Source of the DNA: Ancistrus triradiatus
Taxonomy: Eukaryota; Chordata; Actinopteri; Siluriformes; Loricariidae
Assembly (NCBI GenBank): GCA_025084515.1
Contig: JAJAGP010000017.1
Coordinates: 547,120 to 611,119 of the forward strand
DNA: 64,000 nucleotides
Direction: 5' to 3'
Made by a program: the position numbers and the translations under genes. This document shows positions 46,401-58,239 of the stretch, piece by piece. The notes below the pieces were generated by a model. The model was not told where the DNA came from, did no database searches, and saw nothing but the letters and a program-made list of their open reading frames with translations. Each line of letters opens with the position of its first letter. Position 1 is the stretch's first letter.

Positions 46401-46547
46401 CCTGTACACAAGAACTATGAAATTCCATTAATCAAGGCTGGCATAAATTTTATGGAAAACTGTATTCCAAAACACAACAGCAGGCAGGGATTTCCCATTA
46501 TTTGAATGATATGTCCTGAAAACAGACCTATACTACAGTATAATTCC
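46401..46547. other. intronic spacer
   Basis: Nothing recognised. Confidence 0.4.
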
Positions 46548-46693
46548 CAGGTGGAGCGGCCTGGGTCCTTTCTGTGTGGAGTCTGCATGTCCTCCCCATG
46601 TCTACGTGGGTTTACTTTGGGTACTCAGTTTCCACAGTCAAAAGACATGCATTAGGTTAATCGATAACACTAAATTGGCCCAACCTGAGTGTA
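46548..46693 (+). repeat. tRNA-related SINE-like repeat (family R), copy 3, partial
   Basis: Carries GGTCCTTTCTGTGTGGAGTC, CCCCATGTCTACGTGGGTTT and AAGACATGCATTAGGTTAAT in the order of copy 1. It is interrupted at AACCTGAGTGTA by the MITE that follows. Confidence 0.65.
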
Positions 46694-47259
46694 TACACCG
46701 ATCAGGCGTTGTCCATTTTATCAGTTTCACAACAGTTTAAACTGTGTTCACTCACTATTAGACATATCTACAATATTGCTCCGCCTTGTAGATGTAAAGT
46801 CAGAGAGCTAGATCATCTGTTGCATAGTTCGTGTTAGTCATCCTCTAATCCTTCATAACTGCTCACAGGACACTGCCTACAGGATGCTGGTGGCTGGCCA
46901 TTTTCGGTAGGTGGAAAAGGTGGAAAGCGGGTGACACTGAGGTGATTAAAACCTCCAGCAGCACTGCTGTGTCTGATCCACTCATACTAACACAACACAC
47001 ACTAGCACCACCGCCACATCAGTGCCACTGCAGTGCTGAGAATGATCCACCACCGAAATGGCTGTGGTGGACCTGTGGGGGTCCTCACCATTACAGAGCA
47101 GAGTAAAGCAGACTAACATAGTGTGTAGAGAAACAAATGTGGACTACAGTCTGTAATTCTGGAGCTACAATGTGCTTCTATATGGTAAGTTAAACTGATA
47201 AAATGCACAATGAGTGTAGAAACAATTAGGTGGTCATAATGTAATGCCTGATTGCTGTA
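46694..47259. mobile_element. MITE, TACACCGATCAGGC family (566 bp)
   Basis: Ends TACACCGATCAGGC and GCCTGATTGCTGTA are complementary. The extended terminal CATAATGTAATGCCTGATTG on the right has a degraded partner at left. The interior has the compact palindromic CACTGCAGTGCTGAGAATGA and GTGGTGGACCTGTGGGGGTC known from a widespread teleost family. The next Tc1 is inserted right at its right edge. Confidence 0.75.
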
Positions 47260-47261
47260 TA

Positions 47262-48850
47262 CAGTGGTGCTTGAAAGTTTGTGAACAATTTGAATTTTCT
47301 ATATTTCTGCATAAATATGACCTAAAACATAATCAGATTTTCACACAAGTCCTAAAAGTAGATAAAGAGAACCCAGTTAAACAAATGAGACAACAATATT
47401 ATACTTGGTCATTTATTGAGGAAAATGATCCAATATTACATATTAGTGAGTGGCAAAAGTATGTGAACCTCTAGGATTAGCAGTTAATTTAAATATGGAA
47501 TTAGACTCGGGTGTTTTCAGTCAATGGGATGACAATCAGGTGTGAGTGGGCACCCTGTTTTATTTAAAGAACAGGCATCTATCAAAGTCTGCTTTTCACA
47601 ACACATGTTTGTGGAAGTGTATCATGGCACGAACAAAGGAGATTTCTGAGGACCTCAGGAAGAGTTGTTGATGGAAAAGGTTACAAAACCATCTCTAAAA
47701 AGTTTGGACTCCACCAATCCACAATCAGACAGATTGTGTACAAATGTAGGAAATTCAAGACCATTGTTACCCTCCCCCCAGGAGTGATTCGACCAACAAA
47801 AAGATCACTTCAAGAAACAAGGCATGTAATAGGTTGGCGAGGTCACAAAGGACCCCAGGGTAACTTCTAAGCAACTGAAGGCGTCTCTCACATTGGCTAA
47901 TGTTAATGTTCATGAGTCCACCATCAGAAGAAAACACTGAACAACATTGGTGTGCATGGCAGGGTTGCAAGAAGCCCACTGCTCTCCAAAAAAGAAACAT
48001 TGCTGCTCATCTGCAGTTTGCTAAAAAGATCACGTGGACAAGTCAGAAAGGCTACTGGAGGAATGTTTTGTGGATGGATGAGACCAAAATAGAACTTTTT
48101 TAAAAAAGTTTAAAAGAAAAAGGCGTTATGTTTGGAGTTAAATAAAATGCTGCATTCCAGCATAAGAACCTTATCCCGTCTGTGAAACATGGTGGTGGTA
48201 GTATATCATGGTTTGGGGCTGTTTTGCTGCATCTGGACCAGGATGGCTTGCCATAATTGATGGAACAATGAATTCTGAATGATAACAGAGAATTCTAAAG
48301 GAAAATGTCAGGACATCTGTCCATGAACTGAATCTCAAGAGAAGGTGGGTCATGCAGCAAAACAAGGACCCTAAGCACGCAAGTCGTTCTACCAAAGAAT
48401 GGTTAAAGAAGAATAAAGGTAATGTTTTGGAATGGCCAAATCAAAGTCCTGAATTTAATCCAGTCAAAATGTTGTGGAAGGACCTGAAGCAAGCAGTTAA
48501 TGTGAGGAAACCCACCAACATCCCAAAGCTGAAGCTGTTCTGTATGGAGGAATGGGCTAACATTTCCTCCAAGCCGGTGTGCAGCACTGATCAACAGTTA
48601 CAGGAAACGTTTAGCTGCAGTTATTGCTGCACAGGGGGGTCACACCAGATACTGCAAGCAAAGGTTCACATACTTTTGACACTCATTAATATGTAATATT
48701 GGATCATTTTCCTCAATAAATAAACGACCATGTATAATATTTTTGTCTCGTTTGTTTAACTGGGTTCTCTTTATCTACTTTTGGGACTTGTGTGAAAATC
48801 TGATGATTTTTTATGTCATATTTATGCAGGAAAATAGAACATTTTTCACA
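47262..48850 (+). mobile_element. Tc1-like transposon (lineage A), copy 2, right end truncated
   Basis: Left end CAGTGGTGCTTGAAAGTTTG after TA. Long inverted repeat with GATAAAGAGAACCCAGTTAA and its complement at 48756. The right terminus decays after TATTTATGCAGGAAAATAG and the outer end is lost. Confidence 0.85.
47624..48690 (+). pseudogene. Tc1 lineage A transposase, copy 2, dead catalytic site
   Basis: The ATG at 47624 reads MARTKEISEDLRKS and hits a frame break where the HQAGKG part is deleted. Later blocks give VTSKQLKASL-like and STIRRK-like text, then DETKIELF at about 48090. A frame 48352-48696 carries QQNKDPKHASRSTKEW (first N of the DND triplet changed) and WPNQSPEFNPVKMLW, where the expected catalytic Glu of NPIE is Lys. 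Inactive by frame and by active site. Confidence 0.85.
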
Positions 48851-48885
48851 AAAAAAGAAGTTTCACCGACTAGTCTCGATGTATT

Positions 48886-48950
48886 CTTGTATCTGTTGCT
48901 GAAATGGTCATTGATTCTGATAGTGACATTAAATAAACCAAACAGTATAA
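48886..48950 (+). repeat. family R 3' end fragment
   Basis: CTTGTATCTGTTGCTGAAAT then TGATTCTGATAGTGACATTA matches the last 60 bp of the family R copy at 6002-6312. Confidence 0.6.
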
Positions 48951-51839
48951 TGCAAGGATATCATCAACTACTGATGTATGTCAACGTCTTCCAAGTACAG
49001 CCCACAGACATACACATAGGCTACAACAGGCATTGGTTAGGTGGGTGAAAAGCATACTTTTATAACTGGTGAGCCTTTGCTTCTCTTACAATATGCTCTG
49101 TCATGCCAAGGTGCTCCATTAGTGACCTTTCTGAATACACTTTACTTCTTCAGTAACATCTGAGTAATATTTCCATTTTGAGGTGTGTGGGTGTGAGGTG
49201 TTTAAGATTCTGCGAGAGTGATCACACACACACGCACACAAGCATACAAGTATTAAACATACTGGGAACACAAGCACAGCAGCTGAGCTTACTAAGCTAA
49301 TTGTATTCCCCGAGGAACTGACCGAAGCAAAAATCTGATTCACTTTGATGGGAGCATATTGTCTGCCCTCATATTAGTGTCTGCGGACGTGTTATGCATC
49401 TCTGTTTTTGTACTCTTTTGTTACTGTTTTGGTGGAAGACCCGTTAAAATGAGGTCTAAACATAGAAGCTTACTAGTCAAATATGCCCTTTAGTTTGATT
49501 CTGCAGTAACCATCTCACTTACCAGAGTGCAAATGCACACTCTTGATTCAGTTCAGCCAGAGTATGATACATCCTCTCTGGATTCACTGCTATGGGAGAA
49601 CTGGGAAATCCCAATGCTTTCACGTAGTCTGGTATAGACTTGCTTTCACTCAAATCAGTCTGAACATGCCTTTCCAGAAAGCATATGTACACAAGTGTAT
49701 TTGGCCAGTGCAACTAGTCCGACACAAACTCAAACAGAAAAAAAGGTCAAGCAGTCTTTTTTTTTTCTGCCAGCTCATCCAAACAATGAGTCCAATAACA
49801 GTTGAGTTGTGTTCTGTGTGATCTGTAATCTCTGGAGAAATGCAATGCTTTGCCTACACCCGAGTGGTTATGATTTCTGTACAGCAAAGCATATCCTATG
49901 GATCTAGCTTGTCTACATGGTTATTTACATTGTTTTCTCTTCCTCTCAGTGGTGGATACATTGGTTTTATCACTTTATGTCTCTGTTAGTCTGTGTGTAG
50001 ACGAAGAAGATTCTGCTAGAGGATTCTGCTAGAATACCATGTGACATGAACAGAATATAAATAAGGCAGGAACTAAGTAAATTTTAGGCATTTATTCATT
50101 GTTGCAAGTGTTAATTAAGGATTAACATGCACTCAGTTGTTTATGAAGTGCATGAGAAATGTGACAGTCATGATGGGATGTTGATGGGATGGCATTCTTT
50201 TACATTCAGAAATATTGCACATGTGAGAATGTCTGAAATTTTCACACAGTTGAATGACAAAAAAAAAGTTCTGTTTTTATTACCGGTTATATATAGAAAT
50301 AGACGGGAACATATCAAAATCAGTGTAGTCTTTCAGACCTGATGCTCTCAGTAAAGAATAGTAAGAATAGTTAATGTACTTATAATAAATTGAAATACAT
50401 ATCAGCAAAATGTTTACAAAACAGATATGAAACAAGGGAATATTGGTTATATTCCAGTTTGTGTACAAGCTAATTTTATATGAGCTAATTCAACAAAAAA
50501 AGTAAAAACATTATAAAATCTTTCCAACTTGAAAAAGTTGATTGTTCTAATTTGGTTGTTGGCAAAGAAAAGAATATTAAAGACATTAAAACTTTTCAAT
50601 ATGGTTTGAGGGGTGTGAGTTATTGTTACTTTCTTGGTGAAGCCCAATATGCCATGAAAAAATTTTAATTTGGTTAGCGTACACTGTCAGCATCTACTTA
50701 AAAAAAAATCTCTCCATTCAGTGTAGACTGGATGATCTACATATGTTTTCATAAAAATGTCTTCGTTTTTACAAGGCTCATTCTGCTCGTTAATTTGAAA
50801 AATCTCAAAAGTCAAACATTGTTCTATATATATTTCTATGTATGTTTATGTATTAGAGATTTACCGAATGCTCCGTTAAAAAAAGATAGCAGGGCCTGCT
50901 GGCTTGTGCCTAGCTCTGTGCTGTGGCTAGCATTAGCTTTAGCCTCTTTGACCTTTTGTTTTGTCAGACTCGACGTTTGTTTAAACGTCTTATTTAATTT
51001 GTTATTCCGATCATTTTCGGTGTTGATCCATCACGGCTTATTTTCGCCATGTATTTAATCCAAACAGCACACACTGAAGAGCGCTCATGTCGGAGACATG
51101 ATTGTGTTCAAAATGGATAACTAACCCCTTAGTAGTTTCCCTAGTTCATCATCAGTAATGCGGGATTTAGGGAGTTTTTATTTAGTTGACTGGCTAAGTA
51201 GCAGTCAAAACACAGCCAAAACCTATAACGCTTCCTCCTCATTATGTCAGCAAACAAATCCTTAAACATGTCTCTTAAACAAAGCCTTGAGTGCCTGAAA
51301 CTTTGAATTATGAACTGACCTGACCTGAGTTATGAATTAAAGTTAATAAAAGACTGTGCTGTTCATGTGTGGTTAACCAGCACAGAATCGGTTATATGCG
51401 ATCGCCTGATGCTGATCACGCTAAAACCGACCAGTTCCTTTATATATGTAAGTAATGCAGGCTTTGATGACTACAGGATTTACTTCGCACCACAAAATTA
51501 TACAAATCAGAATTCATGAAAGAGTTGCATGTTGTAAACAGATTTTATTGTGCAATCTGCAACGTCTTACAAACAGAGCTTAAAAGAGAGAGGTGCCTAT
51601 TTTTGGCTGATGTATTTTTGCTCCAGTAAGACAAACCCCGAATTCAGTGGGTTAATCATTACTCCATGAATCAGACTCCAGAGTTACTGCGTTCATAATG
51701 TGGTTCTTTTTTTGCATCTTTGATCTCAGTTTATAATTCATTTCTGTGTTCTGTTCTTTAATCTGATGGAGCCTTTCCCAGCTGTTAACATAACAGCTGT
51801 TTTATCCAGAACTCAGCGGCGCTCATAGCGGCGAAAAAT
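48951..51839. other. intronic DNA, no recognised gene
   Basis: Nearly 2.9 kb without transposase, RT or SINE signals. A CA-rich patch lies near 49226. At 50880-51250 the sequence is less AT-rich (CTGTGGCTAGCATTAGCTTT) and reads like the edge of a repeat, but I cannot name it. Confidence 0.4.
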
Positions 51840-53060
51840 ATTATATAATTTGCTGAGCTGTGTTTCTGCTATGCACCGGTATGGTGAGATATGAAAAATG
51901 CATACCGTATGGGAAATTAACACCGGTGTACCCACACAATAAAAGTTGTACAAATGTACAAACATTCGCAAATATTGCACAGAGACACCTGCTGATGTTA
52001 TCAGCAAATATTGCACTGCAATGAGGTATACATTGGTTAACAGCTGAGGAAATGGTAGATTCATGATTATTTATTGTGAAGAGAGTGTCTGATGCTGTGC
52101 TTGGGCCAGTGCACATTGTAGCAGGACAGCACTGACAGCAGCAGGAATCAAGGAGCAGCGGTATCTCTCTCTTAAACACCACAGGTAGAGGAGCCTGTCA
52201 CTGAAGGAGCTGCCCAGTGCTGCGACTGTCTCCTGCAGTAGGTGGGAGGAGTTCTCTATTAAGGATAACAGCTTGGCCTTTATCCTTCTTTCCCCCCACT
52301 GCCTCCACTGAATTTAGTGTGCAGCCCAGGACAGAACTCATGTTACTTATCAGTTTGTCCAATGTCCCCCTGTCTGCTGTCATGATGCTGCCTCCTCAGC
52401 AAACAACTCCATATAATTCTTCCAGAGGACTGGGCACTCTCGCTTGTTTCAGGTTTAGGTTAAATATGTCCTGGACTGACCCACACAGCTGGTCTACACA
52501 GTGCCACAGAAGCCCAGGGTTGATCCCATCCGGACCTGCTGCCTTCCCTACTTTCACTTTCATCTTACTCAGTTCCCTCCTCACTTGTTCTCTCCATTGG
52601 TGAAGGACAGTGGAGAGCATCCTCTTTCTGTAGAAAGCTTTGCACTCCCTGATCTTTCTTCTCAGCACTGTCTATACCCTCCTCATCTAGGCCATCTTCT
52701 TCTACTTCAAAAGTACCTTCAGATCTGGAGTAATCCATGGTTTGTTATTGATAAACCACAATAAGTTATTGGTGGGTGCAGTGTTCTCCACAGAGAGGTT
52801 AATGTAGTCTGTGATGCAGGTTATAAGGCTGTCAACATCCTCAGCATGTGGCTCACAGAGAATCTCTCAGTCTGTTGTGTCAAAACAGTCTTTCAGAGCC
52901 TTGTAAGCCTCATCTGACCAGGTTCTCTCGTGTTGTGTATTGACTGGATGCCTGTAAACAATAGGTTTGTAAACAGGAAGGAGATGCATCATGTTGTGGT
53001 CAGGCTTGCCCAATGGGGGAGAATATGCTTTAATACTGACAATACCTTCTGCCAAAAATT
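51840..53060 (-). pseudogene. Rex1/Babar-like LINE, minus strand, RT core deleted
   Basis: Reads on the minus strand. At about 53055-52867 is the end of the apurinic-type endonuclease: LGKPDHNMMHLLPVYKP, whose DHN fits the SDH active-site motif, and then TWSDEAYKALKDCFDTTD. Next comes the linker with INNKPWI and LRRKIRECKAFYRKRM, and then the RT N-terminus GKAAGPDGINPGLLWHCVDQ. The RT core is absent: after VPSPLEE the sequence jumps to the C-terminal region (SSHLLQETVAALGSSFSDRL, 52250-52190) and an AT-rich 3' end. Internal deletion and frameshifts make it dead. Same type as the fragment at 9730-11545. Confidence 0.75.
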
Positions 53061-53830
53061 AGATCCACAACAAGTGTTTTGCTATGCAACAGTAACAGTT
53101 CCTTACCTTGCCTTAATACAGTATGCTGCAAATAGCATATGGTTTACATAAAACTACCAAGCAACGTTAGTTTGAAATTCACAGTGCAAAAAATAGTGAA
53201 AAAATATGGTCTGGCTGTAATTATGTGTACAGATATAACCTTGTCTGTGTGTCGCTGAAATGGCCACTGATGCAACATTAAATAAAACAAACTAGACAAC
53301 ATGTCACTCGTTATTTAGAAATGCATCATGGATAAGTAATTATAGGATTTAGTTATTTGTGTTATTGCGTTATTTGTATATGCTAAAGGTTTGTTGTTAA
53401 TTGACAACACATCACTCGTTATCTAGCAGTGCATTAGCGGAGTGATACCATTTTGGTGTGAAAAAGAGAATTCTGTGCCAATCAGACTGCAAGTTCAGAA
53501 CTAACTGTAGTGTGGATGGATGCATGGTTGTAATGCCATGCCTCAACTCAACCCAAGTAATTAAACCTGGATTCTTTGTTAGACATATGGTAATGTTATG
53601 ACACTAAGTGGTGTCTATTCAGATCAATGCTACCAAAGAGATTCATTACATTAGAAGCTACAGCGTTTCTTTTAGAAGGATGTAACTTTGTTCAGTTTTC
53701 CAATTAACCTCACTTGTCAAGATGTGACAAGTCATCACCATTGTTACTCCAGGGGTACATGGAGCTACAAAAAAAGTAGACCTGGAAGTCATTACACATG
53801 GCGACAAAACTCTATCGCTTGACTCTGGTG
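53061..53830. other. intronic DNA with a family R end and a direct repeat
   Basis: A 3' end of family R lies at 53225-53295 (TTGTCTGTGTGTCGCTGAAA). A direct repeat GACAACATGTCACTCGTTAT / GACAACACATCACTCGTTAT is spaced about 108 bp apart (53296 and 53404). Nothing else was recognised. Confidence 0.5.
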
Positions 53831-54742
53831 TTATGTCAGCTTGACATCAAGATTTACGAAAGCAAACTGACAGTTGATGCCTTCTGAAAAATTCTTTGTC
53901 ACGAAGATGTAGGTGTCACATAGCCTTATAAACCCCCCGTTCACTGTCACCCATATTTCTGTCTTGTAACTCTCTGAGTGCGTACTGCTACACTCACATT
54001 TACAGTGTATCAAGACGCATACTTTTTTATATTCACGTGTTCCCTTGTAAGAAGAATTTTGTGCAGTGAACAATAGCGATCTCACTGTTTGTGTAGTAAA
54101 GATGACATTTGGCAGTGTTATCCAGCCTCCATCCTCTGTCTGGCCTCTTGGCTTGTCGGGTTGAGAGCAGATCTTGCATGGCGCATACACACCTTCTGAT
54201 GTCTCAACATCCTCTGTGTGCGATTCTCTCAGGATGGAGGTCAGATCAGCCGGAGGCAAGGCAGAACTGAAGGGGGTAAATAGCTGGAGGACATGTGATG
54301 GAGCACTGTGCATTTCAAAAGGGTGGGAAAAACAACAGACTGAAACAACATGGTCCCACTAGAGCCTGCCCTGTAATTTATCATGCCATCTGGCCATTGG
54401 TGGCAATGCCGACAGACCAACAGTCTTGTTTGTGTAGCTGGAGAATGGCTGGGTTTTTTTCCTCCCAAGTATGACAACATTAAGACTGTAAAGGGACTGT
54501 AACGTGAGTACTGATGTTTTGTTTACACTGTGTTTTCTTTTTTTAACTGTTTGTGGTAGCTGATGGTGAATTAGCTTGCAGCAGTTTGTTACCCAGCACT
54601 TTGCTTCAATTCCTCGTCCTGAGTCATGCTGCTTCCTGTTTACTCTCTTCAGGCAAGGTTCATCTGACGGGTCACTGCATAAATGCATTATGCATTTCAT
54701 CACATCATACTCATCTCTCCCAGCTTTAGACCCAAATCCCAT
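53831..54742 (-). CDS. unclassified minus-strand reading frame with one internal stop
   Basis: I do not recognise this. Two minus-strand frames are in the same phase: 54742-54359 (127 codons, MGFGSKAGRDEYDVMKC...) and 54313-53831 (160 codons from its own Met, MHSAPSHVLQLFTPFSSA...). They are separated only by a TAG and 15 open codons, so 304 codons contain a single stop. The second part is cysteine-rich (CKICSQ and HCKCECSSTHSESYKTE) and ends with GINCQFAFVNLDVKLT then stop. No signal peptide, membrane segment or known transposon motif is evident. An acceptor-like TTTACCCCCTTCAG lies at about 54270 on the minus strand. It could be a decayed intronless gene, a TE-encoded ORF, or chance in a less AT-rich region. 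Confidence 0.25.
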
Positions 54743-55185
54743 AATCCTCAGAAGTTCTGTTTAGCATTCACCTGCCAGCTTCTCTAAACTATCCCTGCAC
54801 CTTCTTGCTTAGAGGTAGCATTACGGAACTCGAGGATCCCAAGTGGCGTTAGACACCACTGTTTATGCATTCTGCAGAGACACCCACACACATGCTTGAT
54901 GTTCACACACTCACCTGAATGGAGATTATCTGGATATCCATTAGGCTGCCAATATGCTTATCACATTAGTAATCAAAACAATGCACGACAGCCTGACTGT
55001 CTGGCAGGGTTAAGACTACCATGTGAAGGAGATATAACAAATTCACCCCCCAAAATAACATAATAAATTCCCAAAACGTATGCCTAGAGGTCACTTAAGT
55101 GTACATTTCTAAAACTGTGCCAGTCTTGTGTGGAACATGGTGTAACAGCCTGTAGTGTTGATTTTGAATAGCTTCAACAATTCAC
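54743..55185. other. intronic DNA, no recognised feature
   Basis: Nothing recognised. Confidence 0.4.
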
Positions 55186-55525
55186 TGTGGTGGCACGGTT
55201 ACTCGGTGAGTAGCACTGTCACCTCACATCGAGAAGGTTCAATTCCACAGTTTGGGTCTTTTCTGTGTGGAGTTGCATGTCCTCCCCGTCTCTGTGTGGG
55301 TTTACTCTGGGTACTCTGGTTTCCTCCCACAGTCCAAAGACATGCTTGTGAGGTTAATTCGTTTCTCAAAAGAGCCTCAAGTGCGTGTGAGTGTATGTGC
55401 TCTATAATGGATTGGCGCCCTGTCTAGAGGTGTTCCTGCCTTGCGCCCTATGCCTACGGCTAGGTCCCTGCTGTCCTGCAAGCATGTCCAGGCTCAAGCT
55501 AAAATAAGAAATTGAATGAATGGAT
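55186..55525 (+). repeat. tRNA-related SINE-like repeat (family R), copy 4, long form
   Basis: Carries GTGGCACGGTTACTCGGTGA, a B-box-like GGTTCAATTCC, TTTCTGTGTGGAGTTGCATG, and CACAGTCCAAAGACATGCTT. Its 3' half differs from copy 1 (GATTGGCGCCCTGTC and a TGAATGGATGGAA tail), so it belongs to a sister subfamily. Confidence 0.75.
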
Positions 55526-55782
55526 GGAATAAGGTGTGTACGTTAAGGTATGTGTACAGTTTCAGAATCTGTGAATTTCTTTCCCCGAGTACAGTACAAA
55601 CTGCCCTCTAAGTACTGTCCAAAAAGCATCTAGGTGACCAAACAATCAAAAATGAAGTGAAGCATCTGCAATATAAATATGAAGTGTATCTGACTGGCTT
55701 AGTTAATGCACATATCTTTATAGTTACATGTTGTCATATGAGTATCAATGAGAATGAATATATGTCCCATCTATGTATTAAA

Positions 55783-55935
55783 GCATGTGATTAAGGTACT
55801 GGACTATAGATCAGAAGGTCCAGGGTTCAAATCCCGCCTCTGCTAAGCTGCCACTGTAGGGTCCGTGAGCAAGTCCCTCAACCCACAATTGCTTTATAAG
55901 GATAAGGGTGTCTGCTATATGGCATAAATGGAAAT
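55783..55935 (+). repeat. tRNA-derived SINE (family S), copy 4
   Basis: The A-box region is truncated at the start, but TTAAGGTACTGGACTATAG, the B box GGTTCAAATCCC and the GCTAAGCTGCCACTGTAGGG body are clear. The tail is decayed. Confidence 0.8.
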
Positions 55936-56052
55936 GTATTAAAAGTATATATGATCTTGGTGGTGCAGCAGGTAGCGTGTGCTTAGATCATGGGTTTGAT
56001 CCCTCTGGGTACTGTTTGGTTTTTCTTTGTCCATGTGAGTTTCCACCAAGTA

Positions 56053-56618
56053 CAAGTACTCCTCATTTTATGATGGCCAGACTGACGATATTTCTACTTT
56101 ACGATGGGAATCTGATAATAAACATAAATACACATTCAGCAGAAACTGCATTCTGAATTTTGAATTATTCATTTGCCTGGGGAAGCGATACATAGTATAC
56201 ACAGTAGTCAGCATTGTGTGATTTTAGGGAGTCTCACAGTGTGGGTGATGAGCACTAGGAAATGTAGTGAGGAAAAGCTGTGGTCACACAATAATCAGTT
56301 TGTTTTTCACATTCAATACATTATACAATAAATTACATGATATATTAAATACTTTATTATAAAATAAGCTTTATGTTAAAGATTTTGCCCATCTGTGGTT
56401 AAATGTAATACTATAATACTCTTCAGCACTCAGCACTGCGTGACGTAGGGAGTCGGAAATGTAGTGAAGAAAAGCTGTGGTTGCAGTCGTGTTTTAAACG
56501 TGTTTAATATAGGCTGCATTATGATATATACAGCGTATATTAAACTATTTGGTTTATGATAAGCTCAACTTACAGTGGATTTGTCAGAACGTATACCCAT
56601 TGTAAATTGTGTACTTGT
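56053..56618. mobile_element. MITE, CAGGTAGTCCCC family, copy 2, diverged
   Basis: Ends CAAGTACTCCTCATTTTATG and TGTAAATTGTGTACTTG are complementary with TA outside. It shares TTTACGATGGGAATCTGATA and TTTGTCAGAACGTATACCCA with copy 1. An internal direct repeat GGAAATGTAGTGAGGAAAAG / GGAAATGTAGTGAAGAAAAG is present. Confidence 0.75.
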
Positions 56619-57509
56619 ATTTCACTCACTTTCCAAAAACATCATGTTTGCACAGATTCCAGAATATATGTAAAAATACACACTTCATAAAATTGTATGC
56701 CATATCATGCAAGCTTTTTGGCAATATTCATACATCTAGTCAAATTATTTCACCAGCTTCTAGTTTCCTTCAACTCTTAAACCTTTAATGCCAAGAGTAA
56801 ATACCAGCCTAAACATCACTGCATACACTAATATCCATATGGCAGCAGGTCCTGCATGTGAATGATGTGCATTTTGCTTCACCTACACCTATTTAGACAA
56901 GCGATGTTTTTTTGCTTATCATATTGCTTCTTAGCAATTCATAGTAAAACAAAAAGGCAAAGCATCCCATGTTAGCTCTGCTTATCCTGGTCAGGGTCAT
57001 GGGGCACAGTGTGGAACCTAACCTGATATACACTGGGTGCACCCAGTGACAGGGCATCATCCCTTTGTAGGGTTCTACAAATGCAGTACCCAACCTTCAA
57101 ATTGCCAGCTGCATCTGGGAACTGCCAGTTCCTGCAGCTGATTTTTTTTCTACCAAGACGCCAGAGTCGTTAATGATAATGAAGGGAGTACTTGTGACAC
57201 TGTACTGTACTGTACCACTGGTTGGTGCCTTACCAATTCTATAGCTTCAAAATAATATTTGTTGGTAAACTAAATAATAAACCAGCATTGTCACTGGTCA
57301 ACATTTCTTTCAGAGGGCTTGGTATATTTTATACTTATTGTTGTTTTTTCTCCAGTTTACAGTTGATTAATGCTACTGGTAGAATCTGTAATAAAATAGC
57401 ACATGTGCCTGCCCTTTGATCATGGCACAGTATACTGAACATGATTTTGGTTGTCAGTTGCATCTTGGAAAGACATGCAGCTAAAATACATCTCAAGAAA
57501 CCTTGTGGT
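56619..57509. other. intronic DNA, no recognised feature
   Basis: Nothing recognised. Confidence 0.4.
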
Positions 57510-58239
57510 CAGGGGTGTTTCTAGACTGCCTGTCATACTGGGTACAAAACTGTACCCCTCTGATTACCAATCAGTCTTAGTGACACAACTGTATTCACTA
57601 AATAGATGAAGTGAGGTAATGCTGAAATGGGTGTTACTCTGTCATGGATTAGCAACAAAGAACAAATTAATATTAAAGATTTTTTAAATAATTGGATTAA
57701 TTTAGTTGATTCCAGTGTAAGTGATGCCTTTTACTAGTGTAATGAATGCCTTTGCTTTTATGGTCTAACGTACTTTTGTTGGGTTATAAAGTGGAGCCTC
57801 AGAATTCAAACTTAATTGGTTCCAGAAGGCTGATCAAACTTCGGTCAGAATCAGAATCAAATAACCCCCTAAGAAAAAATGTACAGTGGTGTGAAAAAGT
57901 GTTTGCCCCCTTCCTGATTTCCTTTTTTTTTTGCATGTTTGTCACACTTAAGTGTTTCGGAACATGAAACCAATTTAAATATTAGTCTGAGACAACACAA
58001 GTAAACACAAAATGCAGTTTTTAAGTGAAGGTGTTTATTATTAAAGGAGAAAAAAATTCAAACCTACATGACCCTGTGTGAAAAAGTGATTGCCCCCCTT
58101 GTTAAAACATAACTTAACTAAGGTTTATCACACCTGAGTTCACTGTCTCTAGCCACACCCAGGCCTGGTTATTGGCACACCTGTTCTCAGTTAGGACACT
58201 TAAATAGGACCTACCTAACAAAGTGAAGTACACCAAAAG

